A stretch of DNA of 51,064 nt from an uncultured Prolixibacteraceae bacterium (GTDB taxonomy: Bacteria; Bacteroidota; Bacteroidia; Bacteroidales; Prolixibacteraceae), in assembly GCA_913063265.1 (NCBI GenBank), contig CAJXZG010000029.1:1-51064 (forward strand), written 5' to 3'. This document shows positions 1 to 8,837 of this stretch, piece by piece; positions within the stretch are counted from its first letter, which is position 1; every line of letters begins with the position of its first letter. The notes beneath the pieces are model-generated. The model saw only the letters and a program-made list of their open reading frames with translations, made no database searches and was not told the DNA's origin. A program made the position numbers and the translations under genes.

Positions 1-924
1 TGGTCGGAATATTTTCAGGATATTGAGGGAGATAAAAAACCTGCTCCAAAATATAACACCCGATTTAAAATGCTTTGGGATGAGCAGTTTCTATATATAC
101 TGGCAGAACTGGAAGAACCTCATGTTTGGGCTTATTATAACAAACGTGATATGATTATTTATCATGAAAATGATTTTGAAGTTTTTATTGATCCAGATGG
201 TGATACGCATAACTATTTCGAATTTGAAATCAATGCACAAAACACTGTAATGGATTTGTTTATGCCAAAACCTTACCGGAATGGTGGAAAATTTGATTTG
301 GGTTGGAATGCAGAAGGATTTCAGAGTTCTGTCCGTGTAAATGGTACATTAAATGATCCTTCGGATATAGATAAAAAATGGACAGTTGAAATGGCAATTC
401 CATTTATAGCCTTAAAGGTAAATGATGAATATTTGGTTCCGATAGACGGAGACCACTGGAAAATAAATTTTTCAAGAGTACAATGGCAAACTGAAATTGT
501 GGACGGGAAATACCAAAAAATAAAAGATACCCAAACCGGACGCTTTTTACACGAAGATAACTGGGTTTGGAGCAAGCAGGGAGTAATCAATATGCATTTG
601 CCCGAGCGATGGGGAATTGCTTCTTTTTCAACCCAAAAAGTGGGTAGCGCCAAAGTTGAATTTGTTTATCACGATGAGGAAATCTTCGGAAAATATTTGT
701 GGTTGGTTTATTACAAGCAGCAGGATTTTAAAAAGAAAAACAACCGGTTCGCATTTACACTTGAGGATATTGGTTTACAAAAAGAGATAATTACTGAAAA
801 CGGGAAAACAATTTTATTATATCTTAAAACTAAAAATAATGGTTTTAAGGTGTTTTTAGAGAATAATATGGGCTTAAAACTTTCTATCAATCAGGATGGA
901 TTATTTCAAAGAACAGAAAAATAA
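1..924 (+). CDS. CBM9-like carbohydrate-binding protein, 5' end outside the window
   Basis: The frame is open from base 1, so the gene begins upstream; the first in-window ATG at 70 is internal. The visible 307 residues read as a family-9-like carbohydrate-binding fold. Near the start is a stretch with FKMLWDEQFLYILAELEEP, followed by HENDFEVFIDPDGDTHNYFE, the usual pattern for this beta-sandwich in Bacteroidota (sugar-degrading enzymes or their accessory proteins). No catalytic domain is visible in the retained part. It stops 6 bp before the next gene on the same strand, a putative secreted glycosidase, so the two are probably co-transcribed in a polysaccharide-degradation operon. The function is inferred from fold pattern and context; the substrate is unknown. 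Confidence 0.75.
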   Translation, partial: WSEYFQDIEGDKKPAPKYNTRFKMLWDEQFLYILAELEEPHVWAYYNKRDMIIYHENDFEVFIDPDGDTHNYFEFEINAQNTVMDLFMPKPYRNGGKFDLGWNAEGFQSSVRVNGTLNDPSDIDKKWTVEMAIPFIALKVNDEYLVPIDGDHWKINFSRVQWQTEIVDGKYQKIKDTQTGRFLHEDNWVWSKQGVINMHLPERWGIASFSTQKVGSAKVEFVYHDEEIFGKYLWLVYYKQQDFKKKNNRFAFTLEDIGLQKEIITENGKTILLYLKTKNNGFKVFLENNMGLKLSINQDGLFQRTEK

Positions 925-930
925 TACCAA

Positions 931-2007
931 ATGAAAAAAAGGGAATTTTTAAAATCGGTGGCAATTGCGGGAGCTGGGCTGGCATTTGCAAAATCATCTG
1001 TAAGTAGTGAAAAATCTTTTCAATCCGGATCGGAAAAACTAAAACACTGGGTTTGGGAACGGCCCAATGAAAAGGAAGAAGACAAAGACCTGGAAAAAAA
1101 GTATGAAGATTTTTACCAGGCAGGAATCCGGGGGATATTTTTCGAAGAAGATAGTGAAAAGCATTTTAAAACTGCTAAAAATGCCGGACTTGAAACACAC
1201 CGCTGGATGTGGACCATGAATCGTGGTGAAAAAGAGTTACTTGATAATCATCCCGAATTATATGCGGTGAGCAGAGAGGGAGAATCATGTGCAACCAATC
1301 CACCCTATGTTAATTATTACCGCTGGCTTTGCCCTTCAAAACCTGAGGTGCTGGAATATCTGAAAACACAGGTTGAAGAAATCGTCAAAAAAGATTATGT
1401 GGATGGAATACATCTGGATTATATCCGATACTGCGATGTAATACTTCCGGTGAATCTATGGGATAATTATAAGATTGAGCAAACAAAAGAACTTCCTGAA
1501 TACGATTTTTGCTATTGTAAAACTTGTCGGGAAGGCTACAAAAAACAAACAGGTATTGATCCCACGGATCTCGAATATCCCGATCAAAGTCCGTCATGGA
1601 GAAAGTTTCGTTACGATAAAATAAACAATGTGGTAAACAATTTGGCGAAAGTAGCACAGCAAAATAAGAAACCTATTACTGCAGCTGTTTTCCCAACTCC
1701 CGAGATTGCAAGACGGATTGTTCGTCAGGACTGGACCAACTGGAATCTTGATGCAGTTTGCCCGATGATTTATCATGGATTTTATAAAGAACAAGTACGA
1801 TGGATCGGGGATGCAGTTGAAGAAGGGATTCATTTTTTAAACGGCAAGTTTCCTTTATATGCCGGACTTTTTCTTCCGGATTTTAATTCGATGGATGAAC
1901 TGGAAGAGGGAATTAAGTTTGCCATTAAAAATGGTGCTTCCGGAGTTTCATTATTTGGGAAAGTAGATAAAAACGTTCTTAATGTTTTACGAAAATTCAA
2001 AGGGTAG
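931..2007 (+). CDS. secreted family-10-like glycosidase (TIM barrel)
   Basis: A 358-residue protein with an N-terminal export signal (KKREFLKSVAIAGAGLAFA) that resembles a twin-arginine signal but has Lys-Arg in place of Arg-Arg. The body matches glycosidase-like TIM-barrel proteins (GHL10/family 10 glycosylhydrolase of Bacteroidota): an early GIRGIFFEED strand, DGIHLDYIRY at about residue 155, and a late strand ending in GASGVSLFGK. The Asp residues in DGIHLDY are the expected active-site region of this group. It follows the CBM9-like gene by 6 bp, so the pair may form one transcriptional unit for breakdown of an unknown glycan. ATG at 931 gives a complete signal peptide. The exact activity cannot be assigned from sequence. 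Confidence 0.75.
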   Translation: MKKREFLKSVAIAGAGLAFAKSSVSSEKSFQSGSEKLKHWVWERPNEKEEDKDLEKKYEDFYQAGIRGIFFEEDSEKHFKTAKNAGLETHRWMWTMNRGEKELLDNHPELYAVSREGESCATNPPYVNYYRWLCPSKPEVLEYLKTQVEEIVKKDYVDGIHLDYIRYCDVILPVNLWDNYKIEQTKELPEYDFCYCKTCREGYKKQTGIDPTDLEYPDQSPSWRKFRYDKINNVVNNLAKVAQQNKKPITAAVFPTPEIARRIVRQDWTNWNLDAVCPMIYHGFYKEQVRWIGDAVEEGIHFLNGKFPLYAGLFLPDFNSMDELEEGIKFAIKNGASGVSLFGKVDKNVLNVLRKFKG

Positions 2008-2351
2008 TGGGTTGAGTTTAAGGTCACTTTTTGATATATCAATTTGGTTTGTATTGTTATTTAAAGCAAATCTGATATTTTTAAATCCTCTGAATTCCGC
2101 TTTTATTAGAGGTTTTGGCAGACTGGAAGAATCAATTCTGAGAAAGATTAGTGCGTTTTGTTAAGCCAATGTTATGGGAATATCCTCCATTTGTTAAGCC
2201 TCGTATTTTTGTTGCCTGTAGATTAAGATTTCATAATTGTCGAAAGTTTTCAACGATTTTTGTTGATTTTACCAAATAAGGTATGTTTATCTTTGTTGCG
2301 TAAAACATTTAAGATGTTTTGACTTTAACCCAAAACAAAAAATTGATAACA
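2008..2351. other. intergenic region with no gene visible
   Basis: These 344 bases lie between the glycosidase and methylglyoxal synthase. The only ORF entering it (1982-2164, 60 codons) overlaps the glycosidase end, resembles no protein I know and has no supporting context. The right part holds the probable promoter of the methylglyoxal synthase gene. No repeat or RNA gene was recognised. Confidence 0.6.
2257..2295 (+). promoter_or_regulatory. probable Bacteroidota-type promoter of mgsA
   Basis: A -7 box TATCTTTG (2288-2295) matches the Bacteroidota consensus TAnnTTTG exactly. A T-rich TTTTTGTTG stretch (2257-2265) sits about 22 bases upstream, where the -33 TTTG-like box is expected. The start codon is 57 bases downstream of the -7 box. 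Assignment is by motif only. Confidence 0.55.
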
Positions 2352-2825
2352 ATGAAAAAGAAAAAAAATATTGCCATTGTTGCACACGACAATCGCAAAA
2401 AAGATATTATAGAATGGGCCAGTTATAACTGGAAAGAATTAATACAACACGATTTAATTTGTACGGGAACAACCGGAAAATTGGTTAAAGAAACTTTAGC
2501 TGAAAAATGTAGTGAAAATGATGCTGTTCCTCCAACGGTTACACGTTTAAAATCGGGCCCGTTGGGTGGCGATCAACAACTGGGTGCGATGATTGTGGAA
2601 GGAGAAGTGGATATATTAATATTTTTCTGGGATCCGATGCAACCTCAACCACATGATGTGGATGTAAAAGCCTTGTTAAGAATTACTGTTTTGTATAACA
2701 TTCCAACAGCTTCCAACAGGGCAACAGCCGACTTCCTTGTATCATCAAGTTTATTTCATAAAGATTACGAACCGGCATTAAAAGATTACAGCGGATATAT
2801 TAAGCGCGATGTGGATATGTCATAA
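2352..2825 (+). CDS. mgsA: methylglyoxal synthase
   Basis: Converts dihydroxyacetone phosphate to methylglyoxal and phosphate, a cytoplasmic glycolytic bypass used when phosphate is short or sugar phosphates accumulate. From the ATG at 2352 the protein is 157 residues, close to the E. coli enzyme (152). Visible signatures are VAHDNRK near the N-terminus, CTGTTG (residues 37-42) for phosphate binding, GPLGGDQQLG with the catalytic Asp at residue 74 (E. coli Asp71), WDPMQPQPHDVDVKALLR with His101 and Asp104, and NIPTASNRATADFL. An in-frame TTG at 2319 would add 11 residues; ATG is preferred because the family starts just before the first beta strand. Followed after 15 bp by palindromic repeat copy 1. 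Confidence 0.95.
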   Translation: MKKKKNIAIVAHDNRKKDIIEWASYNWKELIQHDLICTGTTGKLVKETLAEKCSENDAVPPTVTRLKSGPLGGDQQLGAMIVEGEVDILIFFWDPMQPQPHDVDVKALLRITVLYNIPTASNRATADFLVSSSLFHKDYEPALKDYSGYIKRDVDMS

Positions 2826-2840
2826 AGGCTTTTACCAACA

Positions 2841-2885
2841 ATTCACCCGGTGAATATTTGTTTGAAATTATATTCACCGGGTGAA
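2841..2885. repeat. double-palindrome repeat, copy 1
   Basis: TTCACCCGGTGAA (2842-2854) and TTCACCGGGTGAA (2873-2885) are exact reverse complements, so they form a perfect stem with a loop of about 18 bases. Each half is itself a near palindrome (TTCACC-N-GGTGAA). The same unit recurs at 17621-17667 and 38422-38467. It lies 15 bp after mgsA and may act as a terminator or mRNA-stabilising hairpin, although no clear U-tract follows. Confidence 0.85.
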
Positions 2886-2964
2886 AAAGCAGGAAAAGAG
2901 GTTTCATAAAATTGAGAATTCTCTTGTTACTATTTTTATTATATTCGCGGCCTGAAAATTGTCT

Positions 2965-3004
2965 AACTCAGCAGGTTCCATCACCCTGCGTAAAAATTAA
3001 AAAA
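2965..3004 (+). promoter_or_regulatory. candidate preQ1-I-like riboswitch before the queuosine-precursor transporter
   Basis: Just upstream of the transporter start is a five-pair hairpin GCAGG/CCTGC enclosing TTCCATCAC, followed by GTAAAAATTAAAAAA and then ATG. The conserved preQ1-I elements GGTTC, CACCC and the A-rich tail AAAAAxTAA are all present in the right order. The downstream gene imports queuosine precursors, which fits the ligand. The loop is only 9 nt, shorter than in the textbook examples, and the second (pseudoknot) helix is not obvious, so this is a candidate only. Confidence 0.45.
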
Positions 3005-3709
3005 ATGAACAACGAAATTCTTTTTCTGGCAGAAATGCTAATCAACTTCCTGTTAATTATTCTGGCTTACAGATTATTTGGTAAATGGGGATTGATTATG
3101 TGGATCCCGGTGTCAGTAATAATTGCTAATATTCAGGTAGTACAAACCGTTGAGTTGTTTGGTACAGTGGCAACATTGGGTAATGTGGTGTATGCGACTT
3201 CTTTTCTTGTTACAGATATTTTATCAGAAAACTATGGTAAGGAGGAAGCAAAAAAAGCAGTCTGGATAGGTTTTTTTAGTCTTATTTCGATGACCCTTAT
3301 CATGAACCTGACGCTGCTGTACACTCCTTTGGCAGGAGATGAATTTGCTACCCAAACCAAAGATGCAACCTCCACCATTTTCAGTTTAATGCCAAGAATA
3401 GCAGTAGCAAGTCTGGCAGCTTATCTTATAGCTCAGCGACACGACGTATGGGCATTTCATTTCTGGAAAAAGAGATTTCCGGAATCCAAACATCTATGGA
3501 TCAGAAATAATCTGAGTACCTTGATTTCGCAATTACTCGACAGTGCTGTTTTTGTTTTGATAGCTTTTGTCGGAGTTTTTGAATCAGGGTTACTGTTAGA
3601 AATCTTTATTACAACTTATTTATTTAAATTTATAGTTGCAGCTGCCGATACTCCCTTTGTTTACTGGGGAAAAAGGATTAAAAGTAAAGGAACTTACTGG
3701 TTGAAATAA
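3005..3709 (+). CDS. queuosine precursor transporter (YhhQ/Vut_1 family)
   Basis: A polytopic inner-membrane protein, 234 residues from the ATG at 3005, of the family that imports preQ0/preQ1 for queuosine modification of tRNA. About six hydrophobic helices are visible. Typical motifs are LGNVVYATSFLVTDILSENYGK (VYATxFLxTDIxxExYGKxxA in the family), WIRNNLSTLISQLLDSAVF and the C-terminal AAADTPFVYWGKRI. Another in-frame start at 2912 would add 31 residues of no family character and would run over the preQ1-like element, so it was rejected. It is transcribed in the same direction as mgsA but separated from it by a hairpin repeat. Confidence 0.9.
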   Translation: MNNEILFLAEMLINFLLIILAYRLFGKWGLIMWIPVSVIIANIQVVQTVELFGTVATLGNVVYATSFLVTDILSENYGKEEAKKAVWIGFFSLISMTLIMNLTLLYTPLAGDEFATQTKDATSTIFSLMPRIAVASLAAYLIAQRHDVWAFHFWKKRFPESKHLWIRNNLSTLISQLLDSAVFVLIAFVGVFESGLLLEIFITTYLFKFIVAAADTPFVYWGKRIKSKGTYWLK

Positions 3710-3938
3710 GTAATTCAGATCTGAAATTTTTCTTCATCCTGCAAAAATAAATCTTCGACTTACCTTAATCGAAATCCTCAATTCTGGTTGTTTGGAGAAA
3801 TGGCAGTTATAGCAATAACAGATATTGTTTAAGAAACCATTTTTCCATTTAATTTCAGAAGAATTTTTGGTATTGATTTATTCTTAACTTTAGCTATATT
3901 TACGCTATTAGTGACAGGAATTTAAAACTTGTAAAATC

Positions 3939-4472
3939 ATGAAAACCTTATCTTTTACCCTGATATTGCTTTTATCTGTAACGATGATTTTTTCTCAAAC
4001 AAAAAGTAAAAAGCAATTAAGAAAAGAAGCCAAAGCAAAAAAAATACAATTGGTAAAAGATGGAGTTTATAATAAAACTTTTGTATTTAAAGCATATTCT
4101 GTTGTTCCTAAAAGTGAAAAGACTAAATCTCTGGTAAATGATTTTGGTATGGAAGTTCGTGGTGATTCTATATTTTCATACATGCCCTATTATGGAAAAA
4201 CATATTCAAGAGAAAGACAGGATGCAAGCTTTAATGATAGCCCTATGGGATTTGCCCAACCCATGGAAAGTTATAAAAGGTCAAAAACCAATAAAGGTTA
4301 TGAAGTTCAGGTAGAGGTGAATAACAAAGGCGATATAATTAACCTGGTATTTCATATATCAAAAACGGGTAGTGCAACAGTTGTGGCGTCTAGCTTAAAC
4401 AGGCAGTCTATTTCATACATGGGTGATATTTTTGTTCCGCTTCCTGAAGCTGTTGAAGAAGAAAACAATTAG
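3939..4472 (+). CDS. DUF4251-type exported protein
   Basis: A 177-residue protein with a Sec signal peptide (MKTLSFTLILLLSVTMIFSQ, cleavage near residue 19-20) and then a very basic linker (KSKKQLRKEAKAKK). The body fits DUF4251, a Bacteroidota family of unknown function: a strand with FVFKAYSVVP, then VRGDSIFSYMPYYGKTYS, then GFAQPMESYK, and a closing strand with ATVVASSLNRQSISYMGDI. It is probably periplasmic or outer-membrane attached. It lies 33 bp before the membrane-protein gene at 4506, so it could belong to the same transcription unit as that gene and the propeller lipoprotein; that link is inferred from spacing only. Confidence 0.75.
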   Translation: MKTLSFTLILLLSVTMIFSQTKSKKQLRKEAKAKKIQLVKDGVYNKTFVFKAYSVVPKSEKTKSLVNDFGMEVRGDSIFSYMPYYGKTYSRERQDASFNDSPMGFAQPMESYKRSKTNKGYEVQVEVNNKGDIINLVFHISKTGSATVVASSLNRQSISYMGDIFVPLPEAVEEENN

Positions 4473-4505
4473 ATTTATCGCATATTTTTTGATTTGATTT
4501 CTGGC

Positions 4506-6392
4506 ATGAAGTTTAAGGAATTCAACACTGCAAATATTTATATTCTGATTTCAATTGTCGTTGGGTGGATCATTGTTGCGTTTAAGATAGAACCATTTTT
4601 ACAGTACCATTTTCAACAAATTGGTTTTCTGACTACAAGTAACTTTTTCAAAAGTTTCCTCTCAAAACCCGGAGGTATTGCTGATTATATTTCAATTTTC
4701 CTGTCTCAGTTTTTTGCATTTAACTATTTTGGAAGTTTAATTATTGTAGCCATTGCATCGGTTCAGGGATTAATAATCCTCAATATTTCAAAAAGATTAA
4801 GCAAAATCCCAGCTTTCAGATTCCTGTTTTTTACAATAGTTTTTTTATTTGGAATTTTGGTTTTAAGCGATTACCGATATCCTTATTATGCAAGCATCAG
4901 ATTACTCTTTGCTTTTATTTTTACCTGGTTATATACCATTTTAAATCAAAAGTTTTCAAAGCCCGGTTATTTTCTTTGGCCTGTATTTGCAATTCTGTTG
5001 TTTTATCTGGCAAGTGGAGCAGCATTGATGGTTTTTGCCTTATCAAGTGTTATTGTTTTACTTATCACTCAAAAAGGTACTTTGCAATTTATCGCAACAC
5101 CATTAATCATTATTCTGGCAATTGTAATACCATACCTTGGTTATCTTTTTATTTTTAGTCCTGTCTTGCCTAATCTTTACAGAATTGTTGAAGTAAAGCC
5201 GCCTCAAATGCTGGCTTATTCAGTAAATTACGAATTAGTAATCTATTATCTTATTTTGCCTGCCATTCTATTATCACTAATATTTATTAATAGATGGCAG
5301 AAAAAAGAAATCGTTGTTTTGTCGGGAAAAGCTAAAAGGCCAAAGCACATAAATAAGTTTTATCAAAAGTCAACTTTTATTTTATCGTCACAATTGGTGG
5401 CTGTTTTTTTGATTGGTTTTTTATTGTTTTCAACATCTTTTAACTATGAAAGGAAAAAGTTTGTTTATTTGGAATATTATGCTGAAACAGAGCAATGGGA
5501 AGAGATTGTAGAAAAAGCATATGAATTTGAGAAATATGATTTTAGGGTAAATTTTTATTTGAACCGTGCATATTCGAATTTAGGTTTACTTCCTGAAAAA
5601 TTGTTTGAATACCCGCAGTTGTTGGGATCCAAAGGCCTGTTTTTTGATACATCTTTGCTGAATGGCAGTTTTACCATGCCCTTGAGTGATTTATATTTCG
5701 ACCTGGGATTTATGTCGGAAGCTCTGCACTGGGCATTTGAGGCTCAAACTCTTTTACCCGATAGTCCGAGAATATTAAAACGACTGGTAATGATTTACCT
5801 TGTAAATGAAAATTATCAACTGGCCGATAAATTCCTGAAGGTTCTTAATCAGAATGCGTTACATCGTGGATGGGTTCAAAAATATTCAAAATATATATCT
5901 AATCCAGCTCTTGCTGATAATGATAAAACCATTGCAGAAAAGCGTAAATTTTCACCGCAAAAAAGAGCAATAAGTACTCATCCTTTTGATAATCTCAAAC
6001 TTTTATTTGCAACAAATAAAAAAAACAGGATGGCTTTTGACTATCTGATTGCGCATAGTATTTTAGATATGAATTACGATGATTTTATCAGGTATGTAAA
6101 AGGTTACAGATTTTATGGTATTCAAACTTTACCGGATTCGTGGGCTCAAATGTTATCCATGGATATATTAAGAAATAAATCAATGCCCGATTTTGCCGAT
6201 GGAAATACTGTTTCGCAGGATTGTTTAAACAGATTTACTGAACTGAATCAAATTATAAAACAATATAATGGAGATAAAAATGCAGCTCACGAGGCTATAA
6301 AAAGAAATTTTGAAAAGACATATTGGTATTACTGGATGTATCTGAATCCTGAAATAACAAATGTCTTAAATAATATAACCCGGATTGAATAA
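4506..6392 (+). CDS. large membrane protein with TPR-like C-terminal half (DUF6057-like)
   Basis: 628 residues from the ATG at 4506 (an upstream TTG at 4494 is in frame but weaker). Roughly ten hydrophobic segments fill residues 10-320, including one at 110-120 (FLFFTIVFLFGILVL). The second half (about 325-625) is soluble and helical with TPR-like repeats, for example YFDLGFMSEALHWAFEAQ and LPDSPRILKRLVMIYLV. It resembles the DUF6057 proteins of Bacteroidota; I do not know an experimentally assigned function. Its stop TAA overlaps the next ATG by one base, so it is translationally coupled to the CxxCH propeller lipoprotein. The pair most likely works together at the inner membrane/periplasm. 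Confidence 0.7.
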   Translation: MKFKEFNTANIYILISIVVGWIIVAFKIEPFLQYHFQQIGFLTTSNFFKSFLSKPGGIADYISIFLSQFFAFNYFGSLIIVAIASVQGLIILNISKRLSKIPAFRFLFFTIVFLFGILVLSDYRYPYYASIRLLFAFIFTWLYTILNQKFSKPGYFLWPVFAILLFYLASGAALMVFALSSVIVLLITQKGTLQFIATPLIIILAIVIPYLGYLFIFSPVLPNLYRIVEVKPPQMLAYSVNYELVIYYLILPAILLSLIFINRWQKKEIVVLSGKAKRPKHINKFYQKSTFILSSQLVAVFLIGFLLFSTSFNYERKKFVYLEYYAETEQWEEIVEKAYEFEKYDFRVNFYLNRAYSNLGLLPEKLFEYPQLLGSKGLFFDTSLLNGSFTMPLSDLYFDLGFMSEALHWAFEAQTLLPDSPRILKRLVMIYLVNENYQLADKFLKVLNQNALHRGWVQKYSKYISNPALADNDKTIAEKRKFSPQKRAISTHPFDNLKLLFATNKKNRMAFDYLIAHSILDMNYDDFIRYVKGYRFYGIQTLPDSWAQMLSMDILRNKSMPDFADGNTVSQDCLNRFTELNQIIKQYNGDKNAAHEAIKRNFEKTYWYYWMYLNPEITNVLNNITRIE

Positions 6393-7912
6393 TGAAAGAA
6401 GGTGGAAAAGTTTGGTTGTTGGTTTTAATGGTTGTACTCTTTTCGTGTAACTCAGAAATTGAAGAGTTTAGTGAAATTGAGAGCTTTCCTGATATTTTCC
6501 CTGATTATACAGGAATTAAAATTCCGCCAAATATTGCACCTTTAAATTTTAAAATAAATGAAGAGGGCACTGATTTTGAAGCTCATTTTTATGTCGACAA
6601 GAAAAATCCGGTCGTTGTTCGAAGTGCTTCTCCTGAGATACAAATCAATATTTCGAAATGGCACAAACTTTTGGAGGAGGGAAAAGGTTCAAATCTGTAT
6701 ATCGATGTATTTGTAAAATCTGAGGAAAATGAATGGAAAAAATTCCAAACCATCGAGAATCAAATTTCAGAAGAAGAAATCGACAGCCATTTGGCATATC
6801 GGCTTATAAATACCGGTTATGTATTGTGGAACAATTTGGGAATTTATCAGAGAAATCTTGAAACTTTTGAAGAAAAGCCAATACTTGAGAACAGTTCATT
6901 TGAATACGGTTGTCTGAATTGTCATGCGTTTGCCAACAACAATCCCAACAAAATGATGTTACATGTTCGGGCAATCCATGGCGGAACAATAATTGGTAAT
7001 GAAGGGAAAATTGAAAAAGTAAACACCAAAACAGATTATACCTTAAATGCCGGTGTTTATCCAAGCTGGCATCCTGATGGAAAACATATTGCATACTCTG
7101 TAAACAGTATCGGTCAGTATTTTTGTTCCGGTGATGTACGAATAGAAGTAGCCGACAAATATTCAGATCTTATTGTTTATGATGTTGAGAACAAAGTGGT
7201 ATCTACTTCTCCTAAGGTATCGACAGAAAACAGGGAGAATTTACCGGTTTGGTCACCCGATGGGAAGTATATTTATTACGTGAGTTCTATTCCTGCAAAT
7301 ACAAGAGATGATAGAATTGAAGGAAAGTATAATTTACTTCGTATTGGTTTTGATATTGAAACTTATACCTGGGGTGATATTGATACCATCCTTTCAAGTG
7401 AAATTATGGATAAAAGCATTAGTTTCCCAAAGATCAGTCCACATGGAAAATACCTGATGTTTTGCACCAGTGATAATGGTTATTTTACCATTCATCATCC
7501 CATGACCGATATCAGTTTGTTAGATTTGGAATCAGGAGAAATAAAGGAGTTGGAAATAAACAGTCCTGAAACAGACAGTTATCATAGTTTCTCAAGTGGT
7601 GGTAAATGGTTTGTATTTAGCAGTAAACGTCTTGATGGACTTTTTACCCGGCCATTTTTCTCTTATCTGGATGAAAATGGCAATGCTTCAAAACCATTTG
7701 TTTTGCCACAAAAGAATCCCGGCTTTTATGATACGTTTATTAAGAACTACAATATTCCGGAGTTGATAACAGGAGAAGTGCCGTATTCGCCATTACAAAT
7801 ACGCGAAAAAGTTTTGGAAGATGCAATTCCGTCAAAAATAGATATTGCTGTTGATACGATGTATATGAAGCAACATTTAAATCATGAAGTGGATTATAGT
7901 CCGCACTCTTAA
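6392..7912 (+). CDS. beta-propeller lipoprotein with a CxxCH heme motif
   Basis: 506 residues. A short hydrophobic signal ends in the lipobox LFSC with Cys19, so it should be lipid-anchored. After an N-terminal beta-rich domain comes YGCLNCH (Cys174, Cys177, His178), a c-type heme attachment motif. The C-terminal part is a TolB/PD40-type propeller with at least four blades seen as repeated boxes: PSWHPDGKHIAYS, PVWSPDGKYIYYV, PKISPHGKYLMFC and SFSSGGKWFVFSS. Translation is coupled to the preceding membrane-protein gene by a 1-bp TAATG overlap. It could be an electron carrier or a heme-bearing structural protein; no redox partner is encoded here. The gene ends 5 bp from a convergent glycosyltransferase. 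Confidence 0.75.
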   Translation: MKEGGKVWLLVLMVVLFSCNSEIEEFSEIESFPDIFPDYTGIKIPPNIAPLNFKINEEGTDFEAHFYVDKKNPVVVRSASPEIQINISKWHKLLEEGKGSNLYIDVFVKSEENEWKKFQTIENQISEEEIDSHLAYRLINTGYVLWNNLGIYQRNLETFEEKPILENSSFEYGCLNCHAFANNNPNKMMLHVRAIHGGTIIGNEGKIEKVNTKTDYTLNAGVYPSWHPDGKHIAYSVNSIGQYFCSGDVRIEVADKYSDLIVYDVENKVVSTSPKVSTENRENLPVWSPDGKYIYYVSSIPANTRDDRIEGKYNLLRIGFDIETYTWGDIDTILSSEIMDKSISFPKISPHGKYLMFCTSDNGYFTIHHPMTDISLLDLESGEIKELEINSPETDSYHSFSSGGKWFVFSSKRLDGLFTRPFFSYLDENGNASKPFVLPQKNPGFYDTFIKNYNIPELITGEVPYSPLQIREKVLEDAIPSKIDIAVDTMYMKQHLNHEVDYSPHS

Positions 7913-7916
7913 TAAT

Positions 7917-8696
7917 TTATAGGTTTTGATTGTTTGTGATTTCCTGTTCCCACACTTTGGCAATAGCAATAAAACGGTAAAAAGAATGCAATAATGAATA
8001 AACCAATCCCATTTTTCCATCTCTGAATCCTCCCTTAATCAGATAAAACTTAACAAAAAAGAAAGTCATCCTTAGTAACAATGCGGTTCGGCTAAATCTG
8101 CGACCGGCTTGTTTCATTCGTTTAACATCGTTGCTAGCATAACGATTTAATTTTTCAATTCGTTCATGAATACTCTGGTCGTCTAGATGAATGATTGCCC
8201 GATCCTTATTCTTTTTAGGAATTTTTATGGTATTTCCATCTATTTTGGGAATTGAATGCATGGTTGGTGGCCAGTCACAGGCATCTTTTCTGAAAAAACG
8301 CATAATATAATCGGGGTAACTGGCGTGCATAAAAACTCCGTGTAAAAAGTTTTTTCGCGGAATAAAAATCCCCTCCTCCGGATTTACTTTTTGCAGATGA
8401 GCATTACAATAATTCAATAAACTTTTGGGAGCTATTTCATCTGCATCCAAAAGCAAAACCCATTGGTTTGTAGCTGACTGAATTGCCAGGTTTCGGGCAG
8501 GCTCACATATGCCTATATTTTCGCCACTTTCATCAAAATATACAATTTTGCAATTATACTCCTTTGCAATGGCAATTGTAGTGTCTGTGCTGTGCATATC
8601 ACAAATCACAATTTCGTCAACCTCTTTCACTGAGTCCAGAACTTTCCGAAGATACGTTTCTGCATTGTATGTATTTATAACAACGGAAAAATTCAT
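7917..8696 (-). CDS. family 2 glycosyltransferase, LPS-core WaaE/KdtX type
   Basis: A GT-A fold glycosyltransferase of 259 residues. The start at 8696 (MNFSVVINTYNAE) is the canonical family start; a longer frame to 8789 adds 31 residues without similarity. Signatures are SVVINTYN, VDEIVICDMHSTDTT, NLAIQSATNQWVLLLDADE (metal-binding DxD as DAD) and the downstream YIMRFFRKD and IHERIEKLNRYAS boxes typical of the WaaE-type beta-glucosyltransferases. The C-terminal hydrophobic segment (LLRMTFFFVKFYLIKGG) suggests membrane association. The likely job is adding a sugar to lipopolysaccharide core or another surface glycan. It is convergent with the propeller gene and follows the large glycosidase gene on the same strand after about 140 bp. 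Confidence 0.85.
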   Translation of the reverse strand: MNFSVVINTYNAETYLRKVLDSVKEVDEIVICDMHSTDTTIAIAKEYNCKIVYFDESGENIGICEPARNLAIQSATNQWVLLLDADEIAPKSLLNYCNAHLQKVNPEEGIFIPRKNFLHGVFMHASYPDYIMRFFRKDACDWPPTMHSIPKIDGNTIKIPKKNKDRAIIHLDDQSIHERIEKLNRYASNDVKRMKQAGRRFSRTALLLRMTFFFVKFYLIKGGFRDGKMGLVYSLLHSFYRFIAIAKVWEQEITNNQNL

Positions 8697-8837
8697 GAAA
8701 AATAATTTTCTATTTCTGTAATTTATTTTGTCTAAAACTTTTTCTGCGACGTTTTGTTTCAGTGTAGTTTTGTGAAATATGTATTGCACAGAGTTACAGA
8801 CGGAATGTCAAAGTTACACTAAGTTTAATATATTGAA

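Noticed and set aside
1982-2164. 60-codon plus-strand ORF after the glycosidase
   Set aside because: Overlaps the glycosidase end, has no recognisable family and no start context.
2912-3004. N-terminal extension of the queuosine transporter
   Set aside because: The extension has no family similarity and would translate the preQ1-like element; ATG 3005 is the family start.
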